NCBI GenBank assembly: GCA_000406005.1
Contig: ASZN01000003.1
Location: 4,291 to 11,401, forward strand
Reading direction: 5' to 3'
Source: Candidatus Poribacteria bacterium WGA-3G
GTDB taxonomy: Bacteria; Poribacteria; WGA-4E; WGA-3G
Length of the DNA: 7,111 nt
The notes under the pieces are model-generated. The model worked only from the letters and a program-made list of their open reading frames with translations, was not told the DNA's origin and did not search any database. This document shows positions 1 to 6,501 of the stretch, in pieces. The stretch's first letter is position 1. Every line of letters begins with the position of its first letter. Both the position numbers and the translations under genes were made by a program.

Positions 1-1814
1 GCAGAATCAAGGCTTTGGATATTTGTCGTCAGTCCGCCGACATTGGTACTCAGCGTATGAACAGCGTCTTTCTGATTATTACTGTTCTCATCTAATTGTG
101 TCAACAAGCTTTTAACACTCTCATTTAGACGTTTGACACCAGTAAGTTGTGCCTCGTATTTTTCGTTCTGTTCTTTTATTCTTTCATTCTGTTTCTGGAA
201 CTCTGACCGTAGATCATTAACAATTCCTTCCATGATCCTCGTAAAACTTCCGATAACACCTTCAATTTGATCAGCAGTTCTTTCAATCGGGAGTTGGAAA
301 AACTTTAATTGATCGGTGAGTGCTGTCAATTCTTCATCAAGTGTCCCTTGGACTTCCTTGAGATCTGTCGTTAATTGATCGGTCAGCGTCTTTAACTCTT
401 CTTTTAAAGTAGGTTGAATAATTGCAAGATCTGTCTTCAGCTGAGTTTGGACTTCCGAAAGCCATTCGCGGTTACTTGCATTTATTCCTTCAAGAAACTG
501 CTCATTGGTAGTTTCTATGTGTGCACTTGCTTCAGTGGTCTTCTCAAGAAATTCTTGAAGTGTGTTATCAATTTGCTGACAAGAATCAACATAGAGTTTT
601 TCACAATTCTTCAAGACTTCTACGGTTGTAGCAAGATTTTGATCCTGCTTATTTAACGTTTTAATCTGTTGGTCTAATTTTTGGTTCGCTGCTTCTTGAA
701 ACTGATTTAATTTTTGGTTCGCTGCTTCTTGAAATTGTTGATGGAGGTTACGAATCTCATCTTGAAAACCGGTGAGGTGGTTGACACTCGATGCAAATTC
801 TCTTGAAAATGTATCAAGGTTTTCCGTAAAACCTGTATTAAGCACCTCAGCAGCAGTGCTAATGTCCGATGCCGCCTTGTTGATTTGTACTACCGAATCG
901 GAGAGAGGTTGTGTGATCGCACTGGCTTGCCTGAGGTTTTCATTGAATTCACCTATATTGTCATGTACTTTTTTGACTGAATCACTAAACTGTGCTGCGG
1001 TCTCAAATCCTTTTTGCATCTGAGATTCGCTTTGCTGAAGGGTTTGGATTAATTTTTGGGAGGTTGTCGGATAGAGTTGCGGAATCCAAACGGTTAGTGT
1101 TGATCGCTCCAGGATAGATTTAACAGGATGACAGGCAAGTTGTAAATACATGCCGTAAAGAATCACACCAATAATAGTAAAAATGATGCCCCAAATGCTC
1201 GGTGCAAGAGCCCCTTTCATCTTATCAAGAAGCTCACTCAATGCTTGGGTCATCTTTTTACTATTTTCTGTGGAGGGTTGGTTTGCAGCCCCCTCTTCGT
1301 TATTTTCTCTGGTGCTTTCGCTTGCTACATTTTCTCTCAAAGCAGGAGAGAGTCCTGTTAGACTATCGGCGAGTCCGAAGAGCGTCCCGAGGAGTCCGAT
1401 CACGATGAAAACTGCCAACATGGAACGAAAGAGGTTGTTCCATTTAAATAGCTCAGATATGGTGTGATTAATTAACTCACTGCCTTCAAGACGACTTTCA
1501 TCCCAACCTGCCACGAAAATTGCTTTGAGATGTTTTGTGATCGGAGAACGTTCGTTAAGGCTGCTTTCCTCACAAAATTCGCTAAATGTATTTTCAGGAT
1601 CCACTTTCTGGTCGTTATCCTCGCGCCCCCGATCTCGTTCTTGTTGAGCATTCACGAGCGGTTGGATATTTTGATTGTTTTCGATGCGTTTCCGCTCTGT
1701 TCGCAACCAACGCCAATATGTGACGAGTCCGATAAACCAGATGGAAAAGAACCCTATCAAAACCCATATAATACCGAAAGCAATTAGGTTTTCAGGAAAC
1801 AAGTATTCGAGCAT
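1..1814 (-). CDS. MotA/TolQ/ExbB-like membrane protein with long coiled-coil tail (ZorA-like architecture), 3' end beyond the window
   Basis: An uninterrupted reading frame from ATG at 1814 to the left edge gives 604 residues with no stop, so the C-terminus is missing. Membrane segments lie at about residues 10-33, 129-152 and 200-226. The second contains GLLGTLFGL (140-148), the hallmark of MotA/TolQ/ExbB proton-channel subunits. The third, ALAPSIWGIIFTIIG (202-216), aligns with the ExbB segment ALIATAIG, with Ser206 at the position of its conserved Thr. By family topology, residues 34-128 and everything after 227 are cytoplasmic, and the hydrophilic loop 153-200 is periplasmic. The tail (about 235-604+) is rich in Gln, Glu, Asn and Leu, nearly free of Pro, and coiled-coil-like, with 11- and 22-residue internal repeats. 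An in-frame TAG at 1824-1826 makes 1814 the first possible start. No strong Shine-Dalgarno is seen. In Zorya, ZorA has the same plan. The ion-channel role here is inferred. A MotB/ExbD-type partner is not visible and might lie to the left. Confidence 0.85.
   Translation of the reverse strand, partial: MLEYLFPENLIAFGIIWVLIGFFSIWFIGLVTYWRWLRTERKRIENNQNIQPLVNAQQERDRGREDNDQKVDPENTFSEFCEESSLNERSPITKHLKAIFVAGWDESRLEGSELINHTISELFKWNNLFRSMLAVFIVIGLLGTLFGLADSLTGLSPALRENVASESTRENNEEGAANQPSTENSKKMTQALSELLDKMKGALAPSIWGIIFTIIGVILYGMYLQLACHPVKSILERSTLTVWIPQLYPTTSQKLIQTLQQSESQMQKGFETAAQFSDSVKKVHDNIGEFNENLRQASAITQPLSDSVVQINKAASDISTAAEVLNTGFTENLDTFSREFASSVNHLTGFQDEIRNLHQQFQEAANQKLNQFQEAANQKLDQQIKTLNKQDQNLATTVEVLKNCEKLYVDSCQQIDNTLQEFLEKTTEASAHIETTNEQFLEGINASNREWLSEVQTQLKTDLAIIQPTLKEELKTLTDQLTTDLKEVQGTLDEELTALTDQLKFFQLPIERTADQIEGVIGSFTRIMEGIVNDLRSEFQKQNERIKEQNEKYEAQLTGVKRLNESVKSLLTQLDENSNNQKDAVHTLSTNVGGLTTNIQSLDS
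312..443 (-). repeat. Diverged tandem 22-residue repeat in the coiled-coil tail
   Basis: Residues 458-479 (beginning QLKTDLAIIQPTLKEEL) and 480-501 (beginning QLTTDLKEVQGTLDEEL) are consecutive 22-residue units with 14 of 22 identical positions, both ending in LTD. Twenty-two is two hendecads, which matches the 11-residue duplication further upstream in the same tail. This copy pair is older, since the DNA has diverged. Confidence 0.8.
672..737 (-). repeat. Tandem 33-bp (11-codon) repeat in the coiled-coil tail
   Basis: Two consecutive 11-residue units, QFQEAANQKLN (residues 360-370) and QFQEAANQKLD (371-381), sit in the tail of the channel-like protein. Twenty-seven consecutive bases are identical between the copies (675-701 and 708-734), silent positions included, so the duplication is recent or kept homogeneous. 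Eleven residues is the hendecad period of some coiled coils, so adding one unit lengthens the rod without breaking its phase. Confidence 0.9.
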
Positions 1815-1859
1815 AAGTGTCTTCTATTTTTTATAAGGGATTTATAAATATGTGCTGTT

Positions 1860-1888
1860 ATTGTCTCGTAGGTAGATATCTTTTTCAA
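1860..1888 (-). promoter_or_regulatory. Possible internal promoter upstream of the channel-like gene
   Basis: In the 134-bp gap (1815-1948), read on the minus strand, TTGAAA (1883-1888) is followed after 17 bases by GACAAT (1860-1865), matching the sigma-70 consensus at 5 of 6 and 4 of 6 positions. It would give a leader of about 40 bases before ATG at 1814. AT-rich DNA yields such matches by chance, so this is only a candidate. I see no terminator hairpin or small gene in the gap. Confidence 0.25.
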
Positions 1889-1948
1889 ATGCACACTTCA
1901 CCTTGAGTTTAGAACAGGTTAAATTCTGTCCGTGGCGGTTTTTTGATT

Positions 1949-3016
1949 CTAATAGTCCTTTTCCTTTAATTCCAATTTCCCTTTTTCTTCAAGTGTCCAC
2001 TTCTCGTTTACAGGATCCTGTTTAAAAAACGCGGGTCGAATAACCTTGACATGATACGTGTGTTCAGAGTCAAAGCCGGGACATTCAAAGACCTTGCCGA
2101 AGGCTCCAGAACTATAGAGTGTGTTTTGCAGGACCAAACCAGAAAATGGTACAACCGCATATACATTTTCTGAATCAATGGCGTACGCGACAAAACTGCC
2201 ATTTGCCATAGTTTTGAAAACGGGGGCGACGTTTGGGTTTTGATAAAGTTCAGTTTCATTGGTAACGCGGATTGAGTAACGAGGATTATATATTTTTTGT
2301 AATTCGGCATCTTTACCTGTATTGTACATGGTGACGAGTTTCTGAAGATCTGGTGACAGTGTCTTATTTTCCTCACTTTGGACAGGTTCTTTTGCTTCTT
2401 GGGGTAAAGTCTCATTACCCTTAGGTTCCGCAGTTTCCTGAGGTAAACGGTTTGAATCTGAAGTCATCTTGCCTTCTATTGAATTGATTTTCCCAAGACT
2501 TTCAAAGTCGCTAAAGTCAAGTGTATATCTATTCTCATGAGTGTAGCTTAACGAATCTGTGTAAGTAACAGAGATTTGAAACGGTTGTTTCAGTTCTTCG
2601 GGCAATCCCTCTGTTAAACTGATTAGAAATTGTTTAATCTTCTGTCCAGGCCCAAAACACCCAATTCCTTTCTGAAGAAAGTTATTTTTTTTAAAAAGGC
2701 TTACATCACTGAGATTAGAAGCAGGTGTTATGAATGGAGCAGTACCGGAGGCACCTGTTCTAAACCTGACATCATAGGCTGTGCCACTGCCGAGATTCTC
2801 TATACAAAGCATCAGACACTGAACAGACGCGGAGTACGGACGTAGGGATACTACAATTTCGGGTTTATCGGGTTTCTCAATATTTTCAGATTCTTTGGCA
2901 GTTCTCAATAGCCGTTTCCTCGAATAGAGATACCAACCCCCAATGATTGCGAGTACTACAATGGCGACAATTGCAATCATGCCACTAATTAAAGCTAGCC
3001 AATCTATGATTCCCAT
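1949..3016 (-). CDS. Membrane-anchored protein with two beta-rich cytoplasmic domains, function unknown
   Basis: The 355-residue protein is not recognised by family. One hydrophobic segment (about 7-31) is followed by the basic stretch SRKRLLR, so by the positive-inside rule the N-terminus is outside and the bulk is cytoplasmic. Residues 53-168 look like an immunoglobulin-like beta-sandwich, with IVVSLRPY, LCIENLGSGTAYDVRF and a later FQISVTYTDSL strand. This pattern is common in bacterial anchored beta-domains. A Pro/Glu/Gln-rich linker (about 185-222) leads to a compact C-terminal domain (about 243-350) containing VYAVVPFSGLVL and VIRPAFF. The start is firm: AAGGAG lies at 3022-3027, five bases before ATG, and an in-frame TAA lies four codons upstream. 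The gene begins 50 bp after the ATPase stop, so co-transcription is likely. A role as an adaptor between the ATPase and the membrane protein is inference from topology and gene order. Confidence 0.85.
   Translation of the reverse strand: MGIIDWLALISGMIAIVAIVVLAIIGGWYLYSRKRLLRTAKESENIEKPDKPEIVVSLRPYSASVQCLMLCIENLGSGTAYDVRFRTGASGTAPFITPASNLSDVSLFKKNNFLQKGIGCFGPGQKIKQFLISLTEGLPEELKQPFQISVTYTDSLSYTHENRYTLDFSDFESLGKINSIEGKMTSDSNRLPQETAEPKGNETLPQEAKEPVQSEENKTLSPDLQKLVTMYNTGKDAELQKIYNPRYSIRVTNETELYQNPNVAPVFKTMANGSFVAYAIDSENVYAVVPFSGLVLQNTLYSSGAFGKVFECPGFDSEHTYHVKVIRPAFFKQDPVNEKWTLEEKGKLELKEKDY
2360..2446 (-). repeat. Imperfect duplication in the interdomain linker
   Basis: The linker of the 355-residue protein holds LPQETAEPKGNET (residues 191-203) followed directly by LPQEAKEPVQSEENKT (204-219), two related acidic, proline-containing units. 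It reads as a flexible, length-variable spacer between the two beta-rich domains. The units differ by insertion and substitution, so this is a weak repeat. Confidence 0.5.
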
Positions 3017-3066
3017 GAGTTCTCCTTAGGCATGTGTTTTGTGGCACACAATCAGGGTTGTAACGT

Positions 3067-6000
3067 TTATTCTCCTGTGTTTTTCCATCGCCTTGTTTTT
3101 GCTTCCAATAAAGCCTTCAACGCCAGAATAAATAACGGTTCAACAGAGATTTCTTCCGGTTCTTTATCACTTAACTTTTGGAAAATATTTTCCAAATTTT
3201 CAAAAATAACGTCTCTGACAGTCCCAAAACCGCGTGTTTCTCCACTTAGAGGGTCATTCAAGTCGATTGGTGGCCTATTAATATCTGCTTCTAACTTAGC
3301 GTTGAAACTGTCTATGAAATTTTGAATTTGTTCTAAGTTATTCTTCGAGATTGATAGACGGTTACCAAGCCGTTCAGCTGTAAGGATTTCAGCCCACCCG
3401 AAATTTGTTCCATCTTCTGTAAACACTTCACCTGCTAAAACATCAAATTGAGTTGCGTTCAGTTCGAGGTCTATTCCCTCGGCAACTAATCCATAAGCGG
3501 CTTCCTCTTTCGGGTACCTACTGATTTCAATACCGCGATTATTATCACCGTCAAATCCTGATGCTTGGCGGATAACATGTTTGAGATGATCTCTACAAAG
3601 CGATGCTATAGTATCGTGATTGAAACGACCTTCTGCCATCCAATGTAGAATGTTTGAGCCATTACCGCCGATGTATATACTGGGTATTTCCGGTTTAAAA
3701 TCGGCGTTGTTTTCGGAAAGGTAGTTGAGAAGTAGTCCGACATAGTATAAAAGTCCGGCGACACCGAGTGAAATGAGTTGAACAAACGGCTGGATAGCAG
3801 GTTCGCTGCCGATAGTAGCGAGTTTACTTAACCACTCTTGCCCTTTGACCTGAACCAAAGCATCCGCTTGCGCATAAAAATTGTGATTCTCGCCCGTGTA
3901 TGCCTTTTTTAACGACTTAATATCTTCAGAATTTACATCAAAATTTTTCAGAAATTCGGGGTTTTCTCTGAGCAGATTTAAAAAGATATGCCGTCCGGCG
4001 AATCTAAGCGACGTTTGCCAATACAGTTCATTGTCTTGCCAAATTGAAATATCCGAAGTTTCTCCGCCAATGTCGATGCAGACTGCACCACTAGCAAAGC
4101 CACCAACGGCATATTCATTTTGAGGTCCGCTCGCAAAGAATTTCGCGGTGACGACACTTTCCGACTGAGCGGGTGTTACAATCTGCTGAGACAGTCCAGT
4201 TAAGCTCTTACAAGCGGATCCAACATTTTTCCAAATGCGTTCAAATTGCCCTCTATCACGTTCTGTAAACGCAAGCGGATAAGAAAAATTCCAATGTATC
4301 CTATTAGCACCATTATTAATCGCTTCAGCTGCAACCTGCAGACAAAGTTGTGTGAGAAAAACCTCAAGACGCTCCCGAGTTATGGCACTCGTAGACCATT
4401 TGAGATCACTAATAATGTTTTTAGCATCAGGAAGTGCCCTATAATCGTAAAGAAAATAGATATGACCATCAAGGATCGGTTCGTCTTTCCCGTTATTTCC
4501 GAGTTCTTGAAATAGACTGAAGAACGGAGTCTTTTCGCGTTTAGGAGAGAGAAAATCGTTATAGAACGTACTTGGTTGAAAAGCAAGGGAATCAGTGATG
4601 TGCAAAAGACGGTCATTAAAAGCGACCCGCTGCGGATGAGCATCGCCTTTTCTATATTTATAGACTGTGGTGCTGCTGGTACCGAAATCTACACCCACGG
4701 TCCAATCTGTTCCATCAACACCGGGAGTCTCTTCCGGAATAGATATAAGTAGGATCCCTGCCTTAGTACCATTATATTCACAGAGCATCGCTTCAGGAAA
4801 GTATTCGGTTTTTGTAATCTCTTTCTCGCCATTTCCTATATCTGAAAACGTTCGAGAATCAAATCTTTCACCCGCTGTCAGAAAAGGTTTGGCATAAAAT
4901 GTGTCTTGACCGCCTGTTGTAAAATAGGTGTAGTACGCTTTCCAACCTGGCGTTTTGAAGTTCGGCCAAATTGCCAAAACCGGTCCAGTAGAAATTGAGG
5001 TGACGTTTGCAACGTCATATTTTTTAGAGACATCAAAATCTAAATTTTTTCCATTGATACCGCTCAAAGTAAGGCGCACACTTACGACAATGCTATCGTT
5101 TTGCTGGTCAAAACTGATTCGAGCATTTAAGTCTTTTACATCAAGATAGGTGAGCAATTCCTCAGTGATGGGTAGAATTGGTGTAACAGGGATTCCGTTA
5201 AAATTAAGAACTCCACTGCCTTTAGAGACTAAAGTGCTGTGCTCATGGAAAGCTTTTTCTTGGTTGATAACAAAAAGTTGGTCGGTGAAAAAATCCTGTG
5301 GACTTCGCAGATGAACGTCTGTTGGAAGTGTTAGTTTTGATTTGCCGCTGAAACTTTGAGTTGTTGCGAGCGTCTTACCTTGCCAAACAAATACATTTTG
5401 CGGCTCTACCTTCCAAACTTCAGGGATGCTCTTATCGGGAACAAGCAGGATTGTTTTGGGCCGTTTATTGCTGGATGGGACAAGTTCTACGCTGGATGGA
5501 AGGTCCCTGGGTTCCACCGGATTATTGATGCATCTAAAGAGATCTTGTGTCAAACCAAGGCTTGTAGGAGAAAGGTTTCCGACTGCTGGAGGCGTGCCTA
5601 AATCCTTCATAAAACTGTTAAGGACCTCATTGAGACTGGCCTTTAATTTACCTTTGGGAAGTGCCAGGGTGTGTCTAGAAAGGTGCTGCAACCAATCCGC
5701 AACGGCTTCTTTTTCAAAACTGTTCAATTTCGGAACTGGATTGTCAAGAAACTTTTCATTAAACCAGGGAATACCTGATATACGACCAAAGCAGTTAACG
5801 GAGGTACACACTAAAGTAGTTGGTGAGGTGATACCGATAGGTTGATTGTTAAATAGAATGATATTAAGGGTTTCCCATGTGGTTGCTGGATCTAATGTAT
5901 CTTTGGGGCGTAATTTTTGTAGGGCTTCAAGAAAATCTTCCGCGTCTGCAGGATTCTTCGTATCTGTAATGTCAAGTCGCTCTGCAGCTAAGGGGAAGTC

Positions 6001-6288
6001 GCACCACTCTTTTAGTGCTAACATCGCCAAAAGCCCACGCCATTCGCCCAAAACGCGCGTATGCATTGGATGACGATCATCATAAAGTGCCATTTCAAAC
6101 AGGAGCGGACGTGCCCACATACTCGGAATGCTATCAACCTCAGCAGAAGCGATTTTGGTATCTGCAACATCAAGACCTTCACTAATCCTCTCAAGTTCAA
6201 CGGGATCTCTTTCTTCCCAACGCCCCGCATGACCGAAAGTCGTAACCTGGTGGGTTCCCGTTAAACGCGGCAGAAGCGGATTTGGCAT
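3067..6288 (-). CDS. Large protein with actin/Hsp70-like ATPase domain and unassigned N-terminal half
   Basis: This 1073-residue, apparently soluble protein has no signal peptide. The ATPase core spans about residues 528-940. Phosphate-1 is VGVDFGTSSTTVYKY (531-545), with Asp533 and GTS. A connect-1-like segment WNFSYPLAFTERDR is at 666-679, phosphate-2 IDIGGETSDISIW at 738-750, the adenosine motif IYIGGNGSNI at 871-880, and a connect-2-like EEAAYGLVAEGID at 928-940. All key glycines and acidic residues are present, so ATP binding and hydrolysis are expected. Residues 1-230 are mainly helical and 265-520 mainly beta, the latter including VLAIWPNFKTPGWKAYYTYF (437-456). I do not recognise either part. 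Residues 941-1073 form a helical tail. AGGAG (6297-6301) lies eight bases before ATG, and an in-frame TAG at 6304-6306 fixes the start. The domain order is opposite to chaperone Hsp70, where the ATPase comes first, so a chaperone role should not be assumed. SrfB-like proteins are a remote comparison. Confidence 0.92.
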   Translation of the reverse strand: MPNPLLPRLTGTHQVTTFGHAGRWEERDPVELERISEGLDVADTKIASAEVDSIPSMWARPLLFEMALYDDRHPMHTRVLGEWRGLLAMLALKEWCDFPLAAERLDITDTKNPADAEDFLEALQKLRPKDTLDPATTWETLNIILFNNQPIGITSPTTLVCTSVNCFGRISGIPWFNEKFLDNPVPKLNSFEKEAVADWLQHLSRHTLALPKGKLKASLNEVLNSFMKDLGTPPAVGNLSPTSLGLTQDLFRCINNPVEPRDLPSSVELVPSSNKRPKTILLVPDKSIPEVWKVEPQNVFVWQGKTLATTQSFSGKSKLTLPTDVHLRSPQDFFTDQLFVINQEKAFHEHSTLVSKGSGVLNFNGIPVTPILPITEELLTYLDVKDLNARISFDQQNDSIVVSVRLTLSGINGKNLDFDVSKKYDVANVTSISTGPVLAIWPNFKTPGWKAYYTYFTTGGQDTFYAKPFLTAGERFDSRTFSDIGNGEKEITKTEYFPEAMLCEYNGTKAGILLISIPEETPGVDGTDWTVGVDFGTSSTTVYKYRKGDAHPQRVAFNDRLLHITDSLAFQPSTFYNDFLSPKREKTPFFSLFQELGNNGKDEPILDGHIYFLYDYRALPDAKNIISDLKWSTSAITRERLEVFLTQLCLQVAAEAINNGANRIHWNFSYPLAFTERDRGQFERIWKNVGSACKSLTGLSQQIVTPAQSESVVTAKFFASGPQNEYAVGGFASGAVCIDIGGETSDISIWQDNELYWQTSLRFAGRHIFLNLLRENPEFLKNFDVNSEDIKSLKKAYTGENHNFYAQADALVQVKGQEWLSKLATIGSEPAIQPFVQLISLGVAGLLYYVGLLLNYLSENNADFKPEIPSIYIGGNGSNILHWMAEGRFNHDTIASLCRDHLKHVIRQASGFDGDNNRGIEISRYPKEEAAYGLVAEGIDLELNATQFDVLAGEVFTEDGTNFGWAEILTAERLGNRLSISKNNLEQIQNFIDSFNAKLEADINRPPIDLNDPLSGETRGFGTVRDVIFENLENIFQKLSDKEPEEISVEPLFILALKALLEAKTRRWKNTGE

Positions 6289-6304
6289 TGTGTAATCTCC
6301 TAAC

Positions 6305-6340
6305 TATGGTGATGTTTAAAATTATAGTGACATCTAAAAT
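6305..6340. repeat. Tandem imperfect 18-bp direct repeat over the candidate promoter
   Basis: TATGGTGATGTTTAAAAT (6305-6322) is followed immediately by TATAGTGACATCTAAAAT (6323-6340). Fourteen of 18 positions agree and all four differences are transitions. The junction between units lies inside the candidate -10 element. Tandem sites with a period near two helical turns can be operators for a dimeric regulator, which is a hypothesis here. Confidence 0.55.
6321..6326 (-). promoter_or_regulatory. Candidate -10 element for the ATPase-led operon
   Basis: On the minus strand a perfect TATAAT lies 32 bases before ATG at 6288, which would start transcription near 6314 and leave a short leader containing the AGGAG site. 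There is no good -35 hexamer at 16-18 bases and no TG extension, so an activator or an alternative sigma factor may be needed, or the match may be chance in AT-rich DNA. Confidence 0.4.
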
Positions 6341-6356
6341 AATGCGACACACTTTG

Positions 6357-6396
6357 AAAAACGGACGAGGTGACCATGCCCCTACGAAACGTTTTT
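6357..6396. repeat. Repeat-like intergenic block with complementary ends
   Basis: AAAAACG (6357-6363) and CGTTTTT (6390-6396) are complementary and flank a 26-base GC-richer interior, GACGAGGTGACCATGCCCCT plus six bases. The interior itself pairs poorly. The contrast in composition with the surrounding AT-rich gap suggests a dispersed intergenic repeat of the REP/MITE kind. No second copy exists in this window, so its repeat status is unproven. Confidence 0.3.
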
Positions 6397-6457
6397 TGTT
6401 GAAGGAAAAGTGTCTACCTAATTGTCGGTTTACTATAAATAGACATTCCGCAACAGG

Positions 6458-6477
6458 GTAGGAAACCTGTTTCCTAC
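6458..6477. repeat. Perfect 20-bp palindromic element (9-bp arms)
   Basis: GTAGGAAACCTGTTTCCTAC has two perfect 9-bp arms around a CT centre, 24 bases beyond the stop codon of the upstream partial gene. An overlapping alternative pairs ACAGG (6453-6457, as far as the run of G allows) with CCTGT (6466-6470). There is no T-run on either side, so it is not a classic intrinsic terminator. It could protect the mRNA 3' end or be a dispersed palindromic repeat. Confidence 0.6.
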
Positions 6478-6501
6478 GATCACAATTTACGCGATAAGGA
6501 T

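Noticed and set aside
672..737. CRISPR or non-coding tandem repeat
   Set aside because: There are only two copies, with a 33-bp in-frame period and no spacers. It encodes an 11-residue coiled-coil unit.
1..1100. The coiled-coil tail as a methyl-accepting chemotaxis receptor
   Set aside because: The Gln/Glu-rich helices look similar at a glance, but the conserved receptor hairpin tip and a HAMP domain are not seen, and the three-segment TolQ-like N-terminus fits better.
2008..2415. Overlapping 135-codon minus-strand reading frame
   Set aside because: It lies wholly inside the 355-residue gene in another frame, has no ribosome site or domain, and its composition is that of an out-of-frame shadow.
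1949..3016. The single-span protein as a MotB/ExbD/ZorB stator
   Set aside because: Its only acidic residue near the helix is Asp5 at the very edge, the basic flank follows the helix (N-out, C-in), and there is no OmpA-like domain.
5426..5845. Plus-strand 139-codon reading frame antisense to the ATPase gene
   Set aside because: It is fully antisense to a well-supported domain protein, and its sequence shows no recognisable features.
1..6288. Calling the locus Zorya
   Set aside because: Only the ZorA-like architecture is present. ZorB, ZorC, ZorD and ZorE are not seen, and the actin/Hsp70-like ATPase is foreign to Zorya.
6458..6477. Palindrome as an intrinsic terminator
   Set aside because: The stem is good, but no T-run follows on either strand and the loop is only two bases.
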